Positions 20,472-28,816 are shown, counted from the first letter of the stretch. The stretch is 64,000 bases of DNA from Providencia stuartii (GCA_900455155.1 UGUC01000003.1:310001-374000); one strand, 5' to 3'. Translations and numbers: made by a program. The notes: generated from the letters alone by a model not told the origin.

Positions 20472-20672
20472 GGAGGTAGTCCATAGATATAATAAGTCGC
20501 ATTACTGATCCCATTTTAGCGACAAATGTCTTCCACTTTCATCCCTGAATCAGCGAGTTTTAAGATATTCACGATTTGAGTTTCAGTAAAGCGGGCTGTT
20601 TTCATCATGACCTCTGCAATTTTTAGGGCAGAAACTCTAATTATAGCTGTCTTATTTTAGGGGGAGTGGACA

Positions 20673-20826
20673 GGTTTAACAGCGCTTGGATTGAAACTCA
20701 ATTGGTGCATAAAGATAAAAATTCCATTCGTGGAACCTATAATCATGGTCAGTATTTGGAAGGAACAAGGGAAATGATGCTGTGGTATGCGGATATATTG
20801 ATGAGTTAGAGCATAAATCAAACTGA
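20673..20826 (+). pseudogene. 3' end of a P4-type tyrosine recombinase (integrase), remnant A
   Basis: The fragment begins at the IS3 boundary and reads WIETQLVHKDKNSIRGTYNH, then QYLEGTREMMLWYADI. This is the last part of a P4-like phage/island integrase, including the conserved region around the catalytic tyrosine (TYNH). One base is missing near 20794; restored, the end reads DELEHKSN and a stop at 20824-20826. The rest of the gene is absent, replaced by the IS. The same DELEHKSN ending recurs in remnant B at 23092-23157. Confidence 0.75.
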
Positions 20827-20840
20827 ATAATATCATTTAG

Positions 20841-20868
20841 CCACCTTTGCTAATATTCGTAAAGGTGG
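20841..20868. terminator. Hairpin between the integrase tail and the PAAR gene (copy 1)
   Basis: CCACCTTT and AAAGGTGG form an eight-base-pair stem with a twelve-base loop between the converging integrase and PAAR genes. The counterpart in copy 2 is at 23172-23198. T-rich sequence follows about 15 bases later on the + strand, so it is a plausible but not perfect terminator. Confidence 0.5.
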
Positions 20869-20917
20869 TCATTACCTAGACTTTATTTTTTCCTAATTAC
20901 TGATATCGAGCTATAAT

Positions 20918-21186
20918 TTAATCTGCTGCGACAAGTACACAGCCACCAGAACATCCACAAGCGACTTTATGGCCTTTTAGCGCGACAGGAATACCATTAA
21001 TTTTCATTAAATTATCCCCTTCAACGATAGTTCCTGTTTTTTACATGAAAGGCAATAAACCGAGTCGCCCACACAGGCGACTTCTTGGACTTGTTTGGCA
21101 AGGGAGGCCCCCGTAAGCACTGTACCACCTGTGTTGGTGGTATCATTTTTTAAAATAACTTTACGACCATTAACTGTGCTACGCAT
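20918..21186 (-). pseudogene. PAAR-like spike-tip protein, copy 1, frame broken at a poly-A run
   Basis: The N-terminal part reads MRSTVNGRKVILKNDTTNTG, then GTVLTGASLAKQ, VACVGDSVYCLSC, and after a shift EGDNLMKINGIPVALKGHKVACGCSGGCVL. The GD..xC..C pattern and repeated glycine turns match PAAR-type proteins of about 89 residues that cap type VI secretion spikes and carry effectors. The shift lies in a run of six A after the codons for SC; seven would restore the frame. No VgrG or Hcp gene is in the window, so delivery would depend on a secretion system elsewhere. An almost identical copy lies at 23251-23519. Confidence 0.65.
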
Positions 21187-21255
21187 GATCATCAACCTTA
21201 AGACCTAATACATAGTTACATTAGTTTATTTATTCTTATCTCAAAATAAAATTAA

Positions 21256-21666
21256 TTAGTATATGTACAAATCTAGAAAACTTTCTGCTCCAATACTGCC
21301 TAAAAAAAGATTTGTCTCAGCAGACCAACCAATCGCAGGTTTTTCATTATCAACAATCTCTATAAATAAGCATAAACTGATACTTGCATTATATAACTCT
21401 TTAATTTTAATAAGTTCATTTTTTTTATCCGAAAATTTCTCAAGTATTTTTTTCGTTTGAATTTCCACGTCATAGGATTTTTCTTTATCTGTTCGAACTA
21501 TCCAGTAACTGGTTGGATGATAAAATTCTCTTTTTACATTTAAATTCCGCTCACCTTTTACGGCTACTTTACTAGGATTAATATTTAGCATCTCAGTTAT
21601 TTTCACGATATCTAATTTTTCATCACCTGAAATTGAAAACTCCGCCTGAACTGTTGTTTTAGTCAT
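21256..21666 (-). CDS. DUF4279-family protein, probable immunity protein
   Basis: The 136-residue protein begins MTKTTVQAEFSISGDEKLDI behind an AGGAGT ribosome-binding site. ITEMLNINPSKVAVKGE and YWIVRTDKEKSYDVEIQTKK match the DUF4279 pattern (a GD-containing start, a core around P..., and a W that packs in the fold). DUF4279 proteins often follow polymorphic toxin genes and act as antidotes. Here the gene starts 13 bases after the toxin gene at 21680, so it is most likely the cognate immunity gene. The frame is intact. The last residues (FLDLYIY) lie close to the PAAR repeat. Confidence 0.7.
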   Translation of the reverse strand: MTKTTVQAEFSISGDEKLDIVKITEMLNINPSKVAVKGERNLNVKREFYHPTSYWIVRTDKEKSYDVEIQTKKILEKFSDKKNELIKIKELYNASISLCLFIEIVDNEKPAIGWSAETNLFLGSIGAESFLDLYIY

Positions 21667-21679
21667 TCTATAACTCCTA

Positions 21680-22852
21680 TCAGTTAATATATTCGCCAGT
21701 AGGTATTCCTGAACCTTTTCCACCTTTCCTAAAGATCCAGACTTGTCCAGAATCTTTATCTACATAAAGGTCATATTTTTTATTTCAGCATTACTGCCTA
21801 AGAATTCACTTTGTATTTCATGCGCATCAACACCTTTATCTTTTAAATATTTATCATCTAACATTTTACTATTTTTAGGTTTTTCTTCACCATTATCACC
21901 CGCACTTTCACTCAGGTAAACATAAACCACTGGTAATGATGGTATTGGCGTAATTAAAATATAATTACGTAAATCTTTCGCATCCGGTACAGGTGTAATG
22001 TATATCTGTGGCTGCCCTTCATTAATAGAATAGGAAAGCCACCCGCTGACGTAATATCAAGAGCCTCAGGGAGCTGATTGCTACCCGTATGCGGTCTAAT
22101 ATCTAAAGGCAGTGACGGTGGATGCCCTGTGTGAATTCGACCTTCCTCCTCATGGATTTGGGATTGAATGCCCACAAAATTACCATTTTTCGCATAACTG
22201 ATAAAAACGTCTTCCCCGTCATCGGTATAAATTTGTACACATCTGCTGTACTACCCGCATATCGTAAGCCTTCTGATGCTTGATAAACCGCCAATGAACG
22301 GACTTTTTGCGCCTCCGCTTCTGAAGCGAGTTCCATCATCCTAACAGGAACTTGGTCTTGCCCACTCTCCGTAGAGGTATGATAGCCGACTACTTGGCCA
22401 TTTTCATCGATACCCATGCGTATTCGTGTGGTCGCGGTTCCCTTAGCGAGCGCCTTTTCTTTTAAATCCTCATAAGTCAGTAAATCACTCGAGTCACTCG
22501 ATTCTGTTCGCGTAAAAACCCCTACATATCCCATACTCACAAGGATACTCAGTGCTGATAGTGAAGAAGCATTCACTTTTATTGTAGGTGATACACGAGA
22601 TGTTGAGTAATCATCAAAAAACTTATCCGAGGATTGCCAGGTATTTTGACTCTGAGCTGCGCCGCGCGATACCGCCATTTGCTGAAGAAATATCATCGCT
22701 AATGGGATGAGTATCAATGGATTGGCTTTAGCCGTCGAAATACCAAATAAAGACGCAATGGTAAATTCTGTAAGTTTAGCTTGTTCGGACGGTATCAGTT
22801 TCGGTTGTACCTGATCGATGACAATGTAACAATGGTTCTGTGAAAGTGACAC
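21680..22852 (-). pseudogene. Pyocin-S-domain polymorphic toxin with an Ntox33-like C-terminal tip, frameshifted
   Basis: The N-terminal part has a hydrophobic segment (ANPLILIPLAMIFLQQMAV) and a pyocin-S-like domain (RIRMGIDENGQVVGYHTST, later SLPLDIRPHTGSNQLPEALD and YILITPIPSLPVVYVYLS). The last 60 residues, MLDDKYLKDKGVDAHEIQ to RKGGKGSGIPTGEYIN with YDLYVDKDSGQVW between, resemble the polymorphic toxin type 33 domain. Its exact activity I cannot state. At least three one-base shifts occur (near 22200, 22050 and 21780). The 5' end is also doubtful: the frame is open above 22852 for about ten codons and then meets a recombinase remnant, so the true N-terminus may be lost. Confidence 0.65.
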
Positions 22853-22892
22853 GAACCGATCTCCTTCATGGTAATACGCAACAGGCGTTCAT

Positions 22893-23054
22893 GATCCCTT
22901 TAAACCGATGAGCGAGAATACGGTGAATAAAGCCGGACATATTGATGAACGTCGATTAATGGTGCAATGGTGGGCAGATTATTTGGATGCGAATCAGGAG
23001 AAAACAATATCTCCTTTTGACTTTGCCAAGTTGAATAATCCAATGAATCACTAA
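22893..23054 (+). pseudogene. 3' end of a tyrosine recombinase, remnant B' (different family member)
   Basis: The frame reads DPFKPMSENTVNKAGHIDER, then RLMVQWWADYLDANQEKTIS and ends KLNNPMNH at the stop at 23052-23054. The RR.MVQWWADYLD segment is the usual last helix of P4-like integrases. Its sequence is distinct from remnants A and B, so at least two different integrase genes have ended here. The catalytic domain upstream is missing; the region before 22893 belongs to the opposing toxin gene. Confidence 0.68.
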
Positions 23055-23091
23055 GACTTTAGCTATGTCATATAAGAGATCCATTTGCAAT

Positions 23092-23157
23092 ACGAGAAGT
23101 GAAATGATGCAGTGGTATGAGGATTATGTTGATGAGTTAGAGCATAAATCAAACTGA
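23092..23157 (+). pseudogene. 3' end of a tyrosine recombinase, remnant B
   Basis: Only the last 20 codons remain: RSEMMQWYEDYVDELEHKSN and a stop at 23155-23157. They match the end of remnant A (20673-20826). The fragment opens the second copy of the integrase-tail/PAAR repeat. Confidence 0.68.
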
Positions 23158-23519
23158 ATAATATCATTTAGCCACCTTTGCGAATATTCGTAACGGTGGT
23201 CATTACCTAGACTTTATTTTTTATTCTGAGTACTGATATCAAGCTATAATTTAACCTACTGTGACAAGTACACAGCCACCAGAACATCCACAAGCGACGT
23301 TATGGCCTTCTAACGCGATAGGGATACCATTAATTTTCATTAAATTATCCCCTTCAACGATAGTTCCTGTTTTTTACATAAAGGGTAATAAACCGGGTCG
23401 CCCACACAGGCGACTCTTTGGGTTTATTTGGCGAGAGAGGAAGCCGTAAGCACAGTACCTCCGGTATTCGTAGTATCATTTTTTAAAATGATTTTTCTGC
23501 CGTTTACGATACTTCGCAT
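23136..23519. repeat. Long direct repeat, copy 2 (integrase tail, hairpin, PAAR gene)
   Basis: This is the partner of 20807-21186, in the same orientation. It includes a hairpin at about 23172-23198 (CCACC...GGTGG around a GCGAATATTCGT core). Differences from copy 1 are mainly scattered substitutions, several at third codon positions of the PAAR gene. This suggests an old duplication or two related insertions rather than a fresh one. Confidence 0.85.
23251..23519 (-). pseudogene. PAAR-like spike-tip protein, copy 2, frame broken at the same poly-A run
   Basis: The gene starts MRS at 23519 and matches copy 1 across its 89 codons, ending CSGGCVLVTVG instead of CVLVAAD. As in copy 1, the frame shifts in the run of six A after the cysteine motif. 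With seven A both would read C-K-K-T-G-T-I-V-E-G-D. Finding the same break in two diverged copies means either a systematic read error at this run or a real frameshift signal. It stands upstream of the truncated toxin on the - strand, with recombinase fragments between them. Confidence 0.63.
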
Positions 23520-23530
23520 CATTGCACCAT

Positions 23531-23860
23531 TTATCTGATATTTGAATATTCAAATTTTTCTAACTTAGCTAGTTCAAGAGTAACTTCATTAAGTAATTCA
23601 TTTATATTTAAATCAAATTTTTCCGGAATAAGGTCTAGTACATCCTCAAGTTCACAACCTTTAGAAATGATTTCAGTAACATGTTTGGATACTTTATGCT
23701 CTGAAAAAAACTTAACGTAATAAGGTTTAAATATTAAATTATTAGCTTCATCTATAGATAGTGTTTTTGATTTTAGCCCAGTCAAAACACCCAAAATAAA
23801 TACAAGTGTAAATTTATCTATGCTAGTACTTTCTATTTCATAAAAAAATTTTTGTTTCAT
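23531..23860 (-). CDS. DUF3969-family protein, probable orphan immunity protein
   Basis: The 109-residue protein from MKQKFFYEIESTSIDKFTLV contains FILGVLTGLKSKTLSIDEANNLIF, KYVTEIISKGCELEDVLDLIPEKF-type sequence (KHVTEIISKGCELEDVLDLI) and a helical C-terminus. These match DUF3969, an all-helical family often seen beside contact-dependent or secreted toxins. No toxin lies immediately upstream in frame, so it is probably an orphan immunity gene retained from an earlier module. An earlier start at 23947 is possible but adds residues not seen in the family. Confidence 0.65.
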   Translation of the reverse strand: MKQKFFYEIESTSIDKFTLVFILGVLTGLKSKTLSIDEANNLIFKPYYVKFFSEHKVSKHVTEIISKGCELEDVLDLIPEKFDLNINELLNEVTLELAKLEKFEYSNIR

Positions 23861-23983
23861 ATAAATTCCTAATCGATTATAAGGATTATTTTGATTTATA
23901 TAAAAAATTAGCCGAGTGGGAAGCATTTTATTTTTATAAATCAACATATATTACTAGTATTTTAACATATACTGATAATTATT

Positions 23984-24310
23984 TTAGGAGGTTTCATCAT
24001 CAGAAAAATTTGCATCTTTTGCTATTACTATTCCAGAAAGACCTACACTAGAATTTATATAGTATAAAAAACAACCTAAAGGCAATGCTTTTTTTATTCC
24101 GAACTCATCTTTAATCCATATAGGGATCTCTTTATATTGCTCTATCTCATATATTATATTTTGTTTTTCGAATTCAGACAAATCCCAATAAATTACTTCT
24201 TTAAACCGTATTTTTTTCTTATTTGATAAAAAAAACTCAAGAACTTCTTCTTTATCTACATAAAAAATTCCATGTATATTTTCATCATGAACATTTACTG
24301 TGTTAATCAT
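23984..24310 (-). CDS. Small hypothetical protein, probable immunity protein
   Basis: The 108-residue protein from MINTVNVHDENIHGIFYVDK is acidic and lacks signal or membrane segments. I recognise no family. It includes EVLEFFLSNKKKIRFKEV, IYWDLSEFEKQNIIYEIE and LPLGCFLYYINSSVGLSGIV. It starts 17 bases after the end of a toxin-tip fragment (24327), the usual toxin-immunity spacing, so it is probably the antidote to that toxin. The open frame extends to 24427 but the extra part overlaps the toxin tip in another frame. Confidence 0.55.
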   Translation of the reverse strand: MINTVNVHDENIHGIFYVDKEEVLEFFLSNKKKIRFKEVIYWDLSEFEKQNIIYEIEQYKEIPIWIKDEFGIKKALPLGCFLYYINSSVGLSGIVIAKDANFSDDETS

Positions 24311-24326
24311 TGATGGTTTCTCCGGG

Positions 24327-24560
24327 TTATAGTGGCCTTCCATTTGATCGGATTTTATTTGGTGAAAACTCTGATGGATATTCCCAATCATGAACATGCG
24401 GGTCTCCTGCGCCTTGATCATAACCATAATCGATATCTTTTACTGGCTTACCTTCTGAGTCATCTTTACTTACTTGTTGTAATTTATTTGTTTCTGGATT
24501 TTTTATCAAGGTTGTATTCTTCGGCTAATTTCCCATTACTAGCAATACTGATAAAAAATG
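24327..24560 (-). pseudogene. Orphan C-terminal toxin tip
   Basis: The frame ends NPETNKLQQVSKDDSEGKPV, KDIDYGYDQGAGDPHVHDWE and SPNKIRSNGRPL. The GAGDPHVHDW segment, rich in His and Asp, and the ending RSNGRPL resemble nuclease-like tips of polymorphic toxins, but I cannot assign a family. About 15 codons upstream (GKLAEEYN) are in another frame. No delivery domain precedes it; the next 170 bases contain no coding signal. It looks like a tip displaced by module exchange and left with its immunity gene (23984-24310). Confidence 0.5.
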
Positions 24561-24729
24561 CTACAAGCTTATACATATTTGAGAATAGGCATACCAAATG
24601 TTACTAACAAAAAGAGGTATAATAAATAACCTTACGTTACAAGTTATTAACCGACCTAAACACATATCTATATTGATAATGCATTATAATGTACCTACCC
24701 TAAAATTATAAGATAAGCACACTCTATGT

Positions 24730-25083
24730 TTATAATTTAAAGTGAACTTCACAATAAAAACCATCATTACTTGGAAGGCATGATATTAATTCATAAACAA
24801 TTTCATCACCTAGTTCTTTTTTAGAATAGATGGTTAAATAACTATACTCAATAAAATGAACAAAATTTAAGAATATTATTTTTATATCTTCTTCACTTAA
24901 ACCTTTGGCGTTTACCTTAATTACGTATTTGTTTCCGGTTTCATTAATTGTTAAAGAGTGAATTTTATCTTTAGTAATATCAAGATCACTAATATTATCT
25001 ATGGATAAAAAATAATCCGAGATTTCGAAATATAAACCTTCAATTATATCTAATTTCATGTTTTTTAGTTTTTCAAAAATCAT
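24730..25083 (-). CDS. Small hypothetical protein, probable immunity protein
   Basis: The 117-residue protein (MIFEKLKNMKLDIIEGLYFE at the start, LISCLPSNDGFYCEVHFKL at the end) has alternating helices and strands and no signal peptide. No family is recognised. It starts three bases after the stop of the toxin at 25086-25503, a spacing that strongly suggests translational coupling and an immunity role. The AT content is even higher than its neighbours, common for such cargo genes. Confidence 0.62.
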   Translation of the reverse strand: MIFEKLKNMKLDIIEGLYFEISDYFLSIDNISDLDITKDKIHSLTINETGNKYVIKVNAKGLSEEDIKIIFLNFVHFIEYSYLTIYSKKELGDEIVYELISCLPSNDGFYCEVHFKL

Positions 25084-25085
25084 TA

Positions 25086-25503
25086 TTACCTCAACTTAGG
25101 AATATATTTAGTATCATTAATGTTCTTTGGATGAGAATAAACAGTTATAATACACTGTGAATGCTCATCAGTGATAACTGTATTACCTCTTTTGTCTTGG
25201 TATCGCCATGTCTGTTCTCCTGACATAGGATCAATTTGTTTGGTTTTACTTTTCTGATTATTATCTATAATATTATCAATCTGTTCAGATGAAAACCCTC
25301 TTTCTTCAGCTCTTTCTGCTCCATGCTTTATGTATGTGCGCCCTTTAGGTGTTACATCGCCAGCTTTTTTACTTAAATAAACATAAATCACTGGCAATGA
25401 CGGTATCGGCGTAATTAAAATATAATCACGTAAATCTTTCGCATCGGGTAGCAGGTTAATGTATATCTGTGGCTGCCCTTCATGGATTGGAAAGCCGCCA
25501 GCT
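25086..25503 (-). pseudogene. Pyocin-S-type toxin, 3' part only, cut by an IS remnant
   Basis: The frame is open from the IS boundary at 25503. The first 45 residues, AGGFPIHEGQPQIYINLLPD to YILITPIPSLPVIYVYLS, are nearly the same as in the toxin at 21680-22852. After KKAGD the sequence switches to a different tip: GRTYIKHGAERAEERGFSSE, IDNIIDNNQKSKTKQ, TWRYQDKRGNTVITDEHSQC and VYSHPK. This tip resembles DUF4258-like small RNase/toxin folds (HGAERAEERGF start), which is a tentative assignment. The delivery part upstream was removed by the IS. Its immunity gene follows at 25083. Confidence 0.6.
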
Positions 25504-26101
<598 letters not shown>

Positions 26102-26322
26102 GGAAAATCACCAATTTGGCAGGTAAATACGAGTCCTGAATACAGTTTACGATTAGCAATTGCATCGTAAATATCTATTTTCTTAGATTGAGAGAGCTGA
26201 GATGCGGTGGACTCAAGAACCGATTTAAGGCGCTGTGGCTCTGGCCTGTTTAATAGAGATTGCCAGTGTTGACCCGCTTTTTCAGCATCAGATAAAGGGT
26301 TCTTAGGGATTGATTTTGACAT
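26102..26322 (-). pseudogene. 5' fragment of an unknown gene cut by the IS remnant
   Basis: The native part reads MSKSIPKNPLSDAEKAGQHW, SLLNRPEPQRLKSVLESTAS and KLYSGLVFTCQIGDFPVV, after which IS sequence is read through. I do not recognise the family. It is the last gene before the fba terminator. Its missing 3' half is not found on the other side of the IS. Confidence 0.45.
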
Positions 26323-26354
26323 AAGAGGCTTTATCTAGCGATAGCAAAAAGATC

Positions 26355-26392
26355 AAAAAAATCCCCCAGTAAGATAACCCTACTGAGGGATT
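26355..26392 (-). terminator. Terminator downstream of fbaA
   Basis: On the - strand a ten-base stem (TCCCTCAGTA with TACTGGGGGA, one G-T pair) and a nine-base loop is followed by seven T. It lies about 40 bases after the fbaA stop. Confidence 0.85.
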
Positions 26393-26431
26393 GATTTAGC
26401 GATTAGCTTGATTAACCAAGCCTAAGCACAA

Positions 26432-27508
26432 TTATAGAACGTCAACGCAGTTCAGTTCTTTGAACGCTTGCTCTAAACGAACAACCATGGATTCTTGACC
26501 TTTACGCAGCCATACGCGTGGGTCATAGTATTTTTTGTTAGGCTTGTCATCACCTTCTGGGTTACCCAACTGACCTTGCAGATAACCTTCGTTCTTTTTG
26601 TAGTAGTTCAGGATACCTTCCCAAGTTGCCCACTGAGTATCTGTATCGATGTTCATTTTGATAACACCGTAGCTAACAGCTTCTTTGATTTCAGCAGCGC
26701 TTGAACCAGAACCACCGTGGAAAACAAAGTCTAGGCTGTTGTGAGGCAGGTTAAATTTCTCAGAAACATAGTCCTGTGAATTACGTAGAATTTTTGGTGT
26801 TAACTGTACGTTACCTGGCTTATAAACACCGTGAACATTACCGAAAGAAGCAGCGATAGTGAAACGAGGGCTGATTGCGCTCAGTTTCTCATACGCGTAA
26901 GCAACGTCTTCTGGTTGAGTGTACAGCGCAGAGCTATCCATACCGGTGTTATCAACACCGTCTTCTTCACCACCAGTACAACCCAGTTCGATTTCCAGCG
27001 TCATATCGATTTTCGCCATACGAGCCAGATATTTAGCACAGATCTCGATATTTTCTTCCAGAGTTTCTTCAGACAAGTCAATCATGTGTGAAGAGAACAG
27101 AGGCTTACCGGTTTTCGCATAGTGTTTTTCACCTGCGTCTAGCAAACCATCAATCCATGGCAGCAATTTACGTGCACAGTGGTCAGTATGCAGGATCACA
27201 GGAACACCATAATGCTCAGCCATTTGATGGACATGTTGAGCACCTGAAATGGAACCTAAAATAGCCGCTTGTTGGCCTTCCGCTTTTAAGCCTTTACCTG
27301 CGATAAAAGCAGCACCGCCGTTAGAAAACTGAACAATAACTGGAGCACGTACTTTCGCTGCCGCTTCAAGTACGGCATTAATTGAGTCTGTACCGACACA
27401 GTTCACCGCTGGCAATGCAAAGTTATTTTCTTTGGCAACTGCGAAAACTTTTTGTACATCATCACCTGTGAGAACACCCGGTTTTACAAAATCAAAAATT
27501 TTAGACAT
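26432..27508 (-). CDS. fbaA: Class II fructose-bisphosphate aldolase
   Basis: The 358-residue zinc enzyme splits fructose-1,6-bisphosphate in glycolysis and works in reverse in gluconeogenesis. The metal and catalytic residues are present: VILHTDHCARKLLPW (catalytic Asp, zinc His), FGNVHGVYKPGNV (His) and VFHGGSGSS (His). The glycine-rich phosphate-binding loop and NIDTDTQWATWEG follow. Length equals the E. coli enzyme (359). It is the last gene of the epd-pgk-fbaA cluster, with a hairpin between pgk and fbaA and a strong terminator behind it. The frame is intact. Confidence 0.97.
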   Translation of the reverse strand: MSKIFDFVKPGVLTGDDVQKVFAVAKENNFALPAVNCVGTDSINAVLEAAAKVRAPVIVQFSNGGAAFIAGKGLKAEGQQAAILGSISGAQHVHQMAEHYGVPVILHTDHCARKLLPWIDGLLDAGEKHYAKTGKPLFSSHMIDLSEETLEENIEICAKYLARMAKIDMTLEIELGCTGGEEDGVDNTGMDSSALYTQPEDVAYAYEKLSAISPRFTIAASFGNVHGVYKPGNVQLTPKILRNSQDYVSEKFNLPHNSLDFVFHGGSGSSAAEIKEAVSYGVIKMNIDTDTQWATWEGILNYYKKNEGYLQGQLGNPEGDDKPNKKYYDPRVWLRKGQESMVVRLEQAFKELNCVDVL

Positions 27509-27527
27509 TTGAAAAGGTCCTGTGTTA

Positions 27528-27551
27528 AACAGGCTGCATCGGCAGCCTGTT
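27528..27551 (-). promoter_or_regulatory. Hairpin between pgk and fbaA
   Basis: AACAGGCTGC and GCAGCCTGTT form a perfect ten-base-pair stem with a four-base loop. No T run follows closely on the - strand, so it is more likely an mRNA processing or stability element than a full terminator, tuning fbaA relative to pgk. Confidence 0.55.
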
Positions 27552-27567
27552 GTTCATGACAAATTAA

Positions 27568-28731
27568 TTACGCTTTAGCACGTTCTTCCAGCATCACAAC
27601 CGCTGGCAGCTTTTTACCTTCAACAAACTCAAGGAAAGCACCGCCGCCAGTTGAGATGTATGAAATTTTATCCGCGATACCAAACAGATCGATAGCCGCT
27701 AATGTGTCACCACCACCCGCGATAGAGAAAGCTTCACTATCGGCGATAGCACGAGCAACGATTTCTGTTCCTTTACGGAAGTTAGGGAATTCAAAGACAC
27801 CAACAGGGCCATTCCACAGAATGGTTTTGGCATTTTTCAAAATTTCAGCCAGACGCTCAGCAGACTCATCACCTAAGTCCAAAATCTGCTCGTCATCTTT
27901 AATTTTTGAACTGGATTTCAGTGTCGCTTCGGCAGTTTCAGAGAACTCTGTCGCCACACGAACATCAGTCGGAACTGGGATATGGCAGTTTGCCAGTAAT
28001 TTTTTCGCTTCAGGGATCAGGTCCGCTTCATATAAAGAGCGACCAACGTTGTTGCCTTCTGCCGCGATAAAGGTATTTGCAATACCACCACCAACGATTA
28101 ATTGATCGGCAATTTTAGATAGAGAATCTAATACCGTTAGTTTTGTTGATACTTTTGAGCCACCTACGATAGCGACCATTGGGCGAGCAGGGTTATCTAA
28201 TGCTTTACCTAATGCTTCAAGTTCAGCACTTAACAGAGGGCCTGCACATGCAATCGGAGAGAACTTCGCCACGCCATGCGTTGATGCTTGAGCGCGGTGA
28301 GCAGTGCCGAAAGCATCCATAACGTAAACATCACATAATGCAGCGTACTGTTTTGATAGCGTTTCGTCGTCTTTTTTCTCGCCTTTGTTAAAGCGTACGT
28401 TTTCCAAAACGACAAGTTCACCCTCTGCGATATCCACACCACCAAGGTAGTCTTTTACAAGACGAACAGGATAATCGATTTTGTCGGCTAGATAGTCAAC
28501 AACAGGCTGCAGTGAAAATTCTTCATTGTACTCGCCTTCAGTCGGACGACCGAGGTGAGATGTGACCATGACTTTAGCACCTTGCTTGAGAGCAGTTTCG
28601 ATTGTTGGTAATGAAGCACGGATACGTGCGTCAGAAGTAACTTTGCCATCTTTTACAGGAACGTTTAGGTCAGAGCGGATGAAAACGCGTTTACCCGCTA
28701 GGTCCAAATCGGTCATCTTAATTACAGACAT
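27568..28731 (-). CDS. pgk: Phosphoglycerate kinase
   Basis: The 387-residue protein transfers phosphate from 1,3-bisphosphoglycerate to ADP. It has both lobes: substrate-binding [19 protein letters not shown] and SHLGRPTEG in the N-lobe, and [18 protein letters not shown] and [10 protein letters not shown] for nucleotide binding in the C-lobe. Length equals the E. coli enzyme. It lies 85 bases after epd and 59 bases before fbaA on the same strand. The frame is intact. Confidence 0.97.
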   Translation of the reverse strand: MSVIKMTDLDLAGKRVFIRSDLNVPVKDGKVTSDARIRASLPTIETALKQGAKVMVTSHLGRPTEGEYNEEFSLQPVVDYLADKIDYPVRLVKDYLGGVDIAEGELVVLENVRFNKGEKKDDETLSKQYAALCDVYVMDAFGTAHRAQASTHGVAKFSPIACAGPLLSAELEALGKALDNPARPMVAIVGGSKVSTKLTVLDSLSKIADQLIVGGGIANTFIAAEGNNVGRSLYEADLIPEAKKLLANCHIPVPTDVRVATEFSETAEATLKSSSKIKDDEQILDLGDESAERLAEILKNAKTILWNGPVGVFEFPNFRKGTEIVARAIADSEAFSIAGGGDTLAAIDLFGIADKISYISTGGGAFLEFVEGKKLPAVVMLEERAKA

Positions 28732-28816
28732 GGTGAATCCTCTTGTTGATTCTCTATAAAGTTTTCATTAATGGCTGTTTGGGTATCAGTTTACCCTACC
28801 GTCTGTCAGCCGTTAA

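Larger units (their letters stand above)
19177..20489 (+). mobile_element. IS110-family (IS1111-group) element inside the IS3 orfA
   Basis: Subterminal inverted repeats TGGACTACCTCC (19183-19194) and GGAGGTAGTCCA (20472-20483) lie six to seven bases inside the boundaries, the layout of the IS1111 group. Between them is a degraded DEDD transposase gene on the + strand. About 48 bases precede the gene and about 200 follow it. Comparing the interrupted orfA with its expected continuous sequence places the insertion at CCAATTA/TAATAAG, with no clear target duplication. The size of about 1.3 kb fits the family. Confidence 0.82.
18987..20608 (-). pseudogene. IS3-family OrfA split by the IS110 element
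   Basis: The 5' part lies at 20608-20490 (KTARFTETQIVNILKLADSG, then MKVEDICR and GISNATYY after a one-base shift). The 3' part lies at 19176-18987 (MEANDVKRLKELEEENAKLK, a leucine-zipper-like coil). The two join at the sequence TTATTA/AATTGG when the insert is removed. A TAG replaces the tyrosine in the usual KYGG motif just before MEANDV. OrfA normally provides the DNA-binding domain of the transposase. Confidence 0.78.
18166..20672 (-). mobile_element. IS3-family insertion sequence, itself interrupted by an IS110-family element
   Basis: The ends are perfect 14-base inverted repeats: CCTGTCCACTCCCC at 18166-18179 and its complement at 20659-20672. Inside, on the - strand, are an IS3-type orfA (beginning KTARFTETQIVNILKLADSG) and an orfB with a DDE integrase domain. 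The element without its 1.3 kb insert would be about 1.2 kb, the normal size. No matching target duplication flanks it (TTCAT on the left, TTTAA on the right). An unknown gene fragment abuts one side and a recombinase fragment the other, suggesting a deletion or recombination between copies. Confidence 0.88.
20807..21186. repeat. Long direct repeat, copy 1 (integrase tail, hairpin, PAAR gene)
   Basis: This stretch is repeated with few differences at 23136-23519. It covers the last codons of an integrase, a hairpin and a complete PAAR-type gene on the opposite strand. The two copies are in the same orientation and frame a toxin-immunity pair, so the island has grown or shrunk by recombination through this repeat. 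Confidence 0.85.

Noticed and set aside
20918..21186. Complete type VI secretion system in the island
   Set aside because: No VgrG, Hcp, sheath or baseplate genes are present; only PAAR-like tips and cargo are seen.
20807..23519. Possible CRISPR array
   Set aside because: There are only two long repeat copies, they contain a gene, and no regular short repeat-spacer units were seen anywhere in the window.
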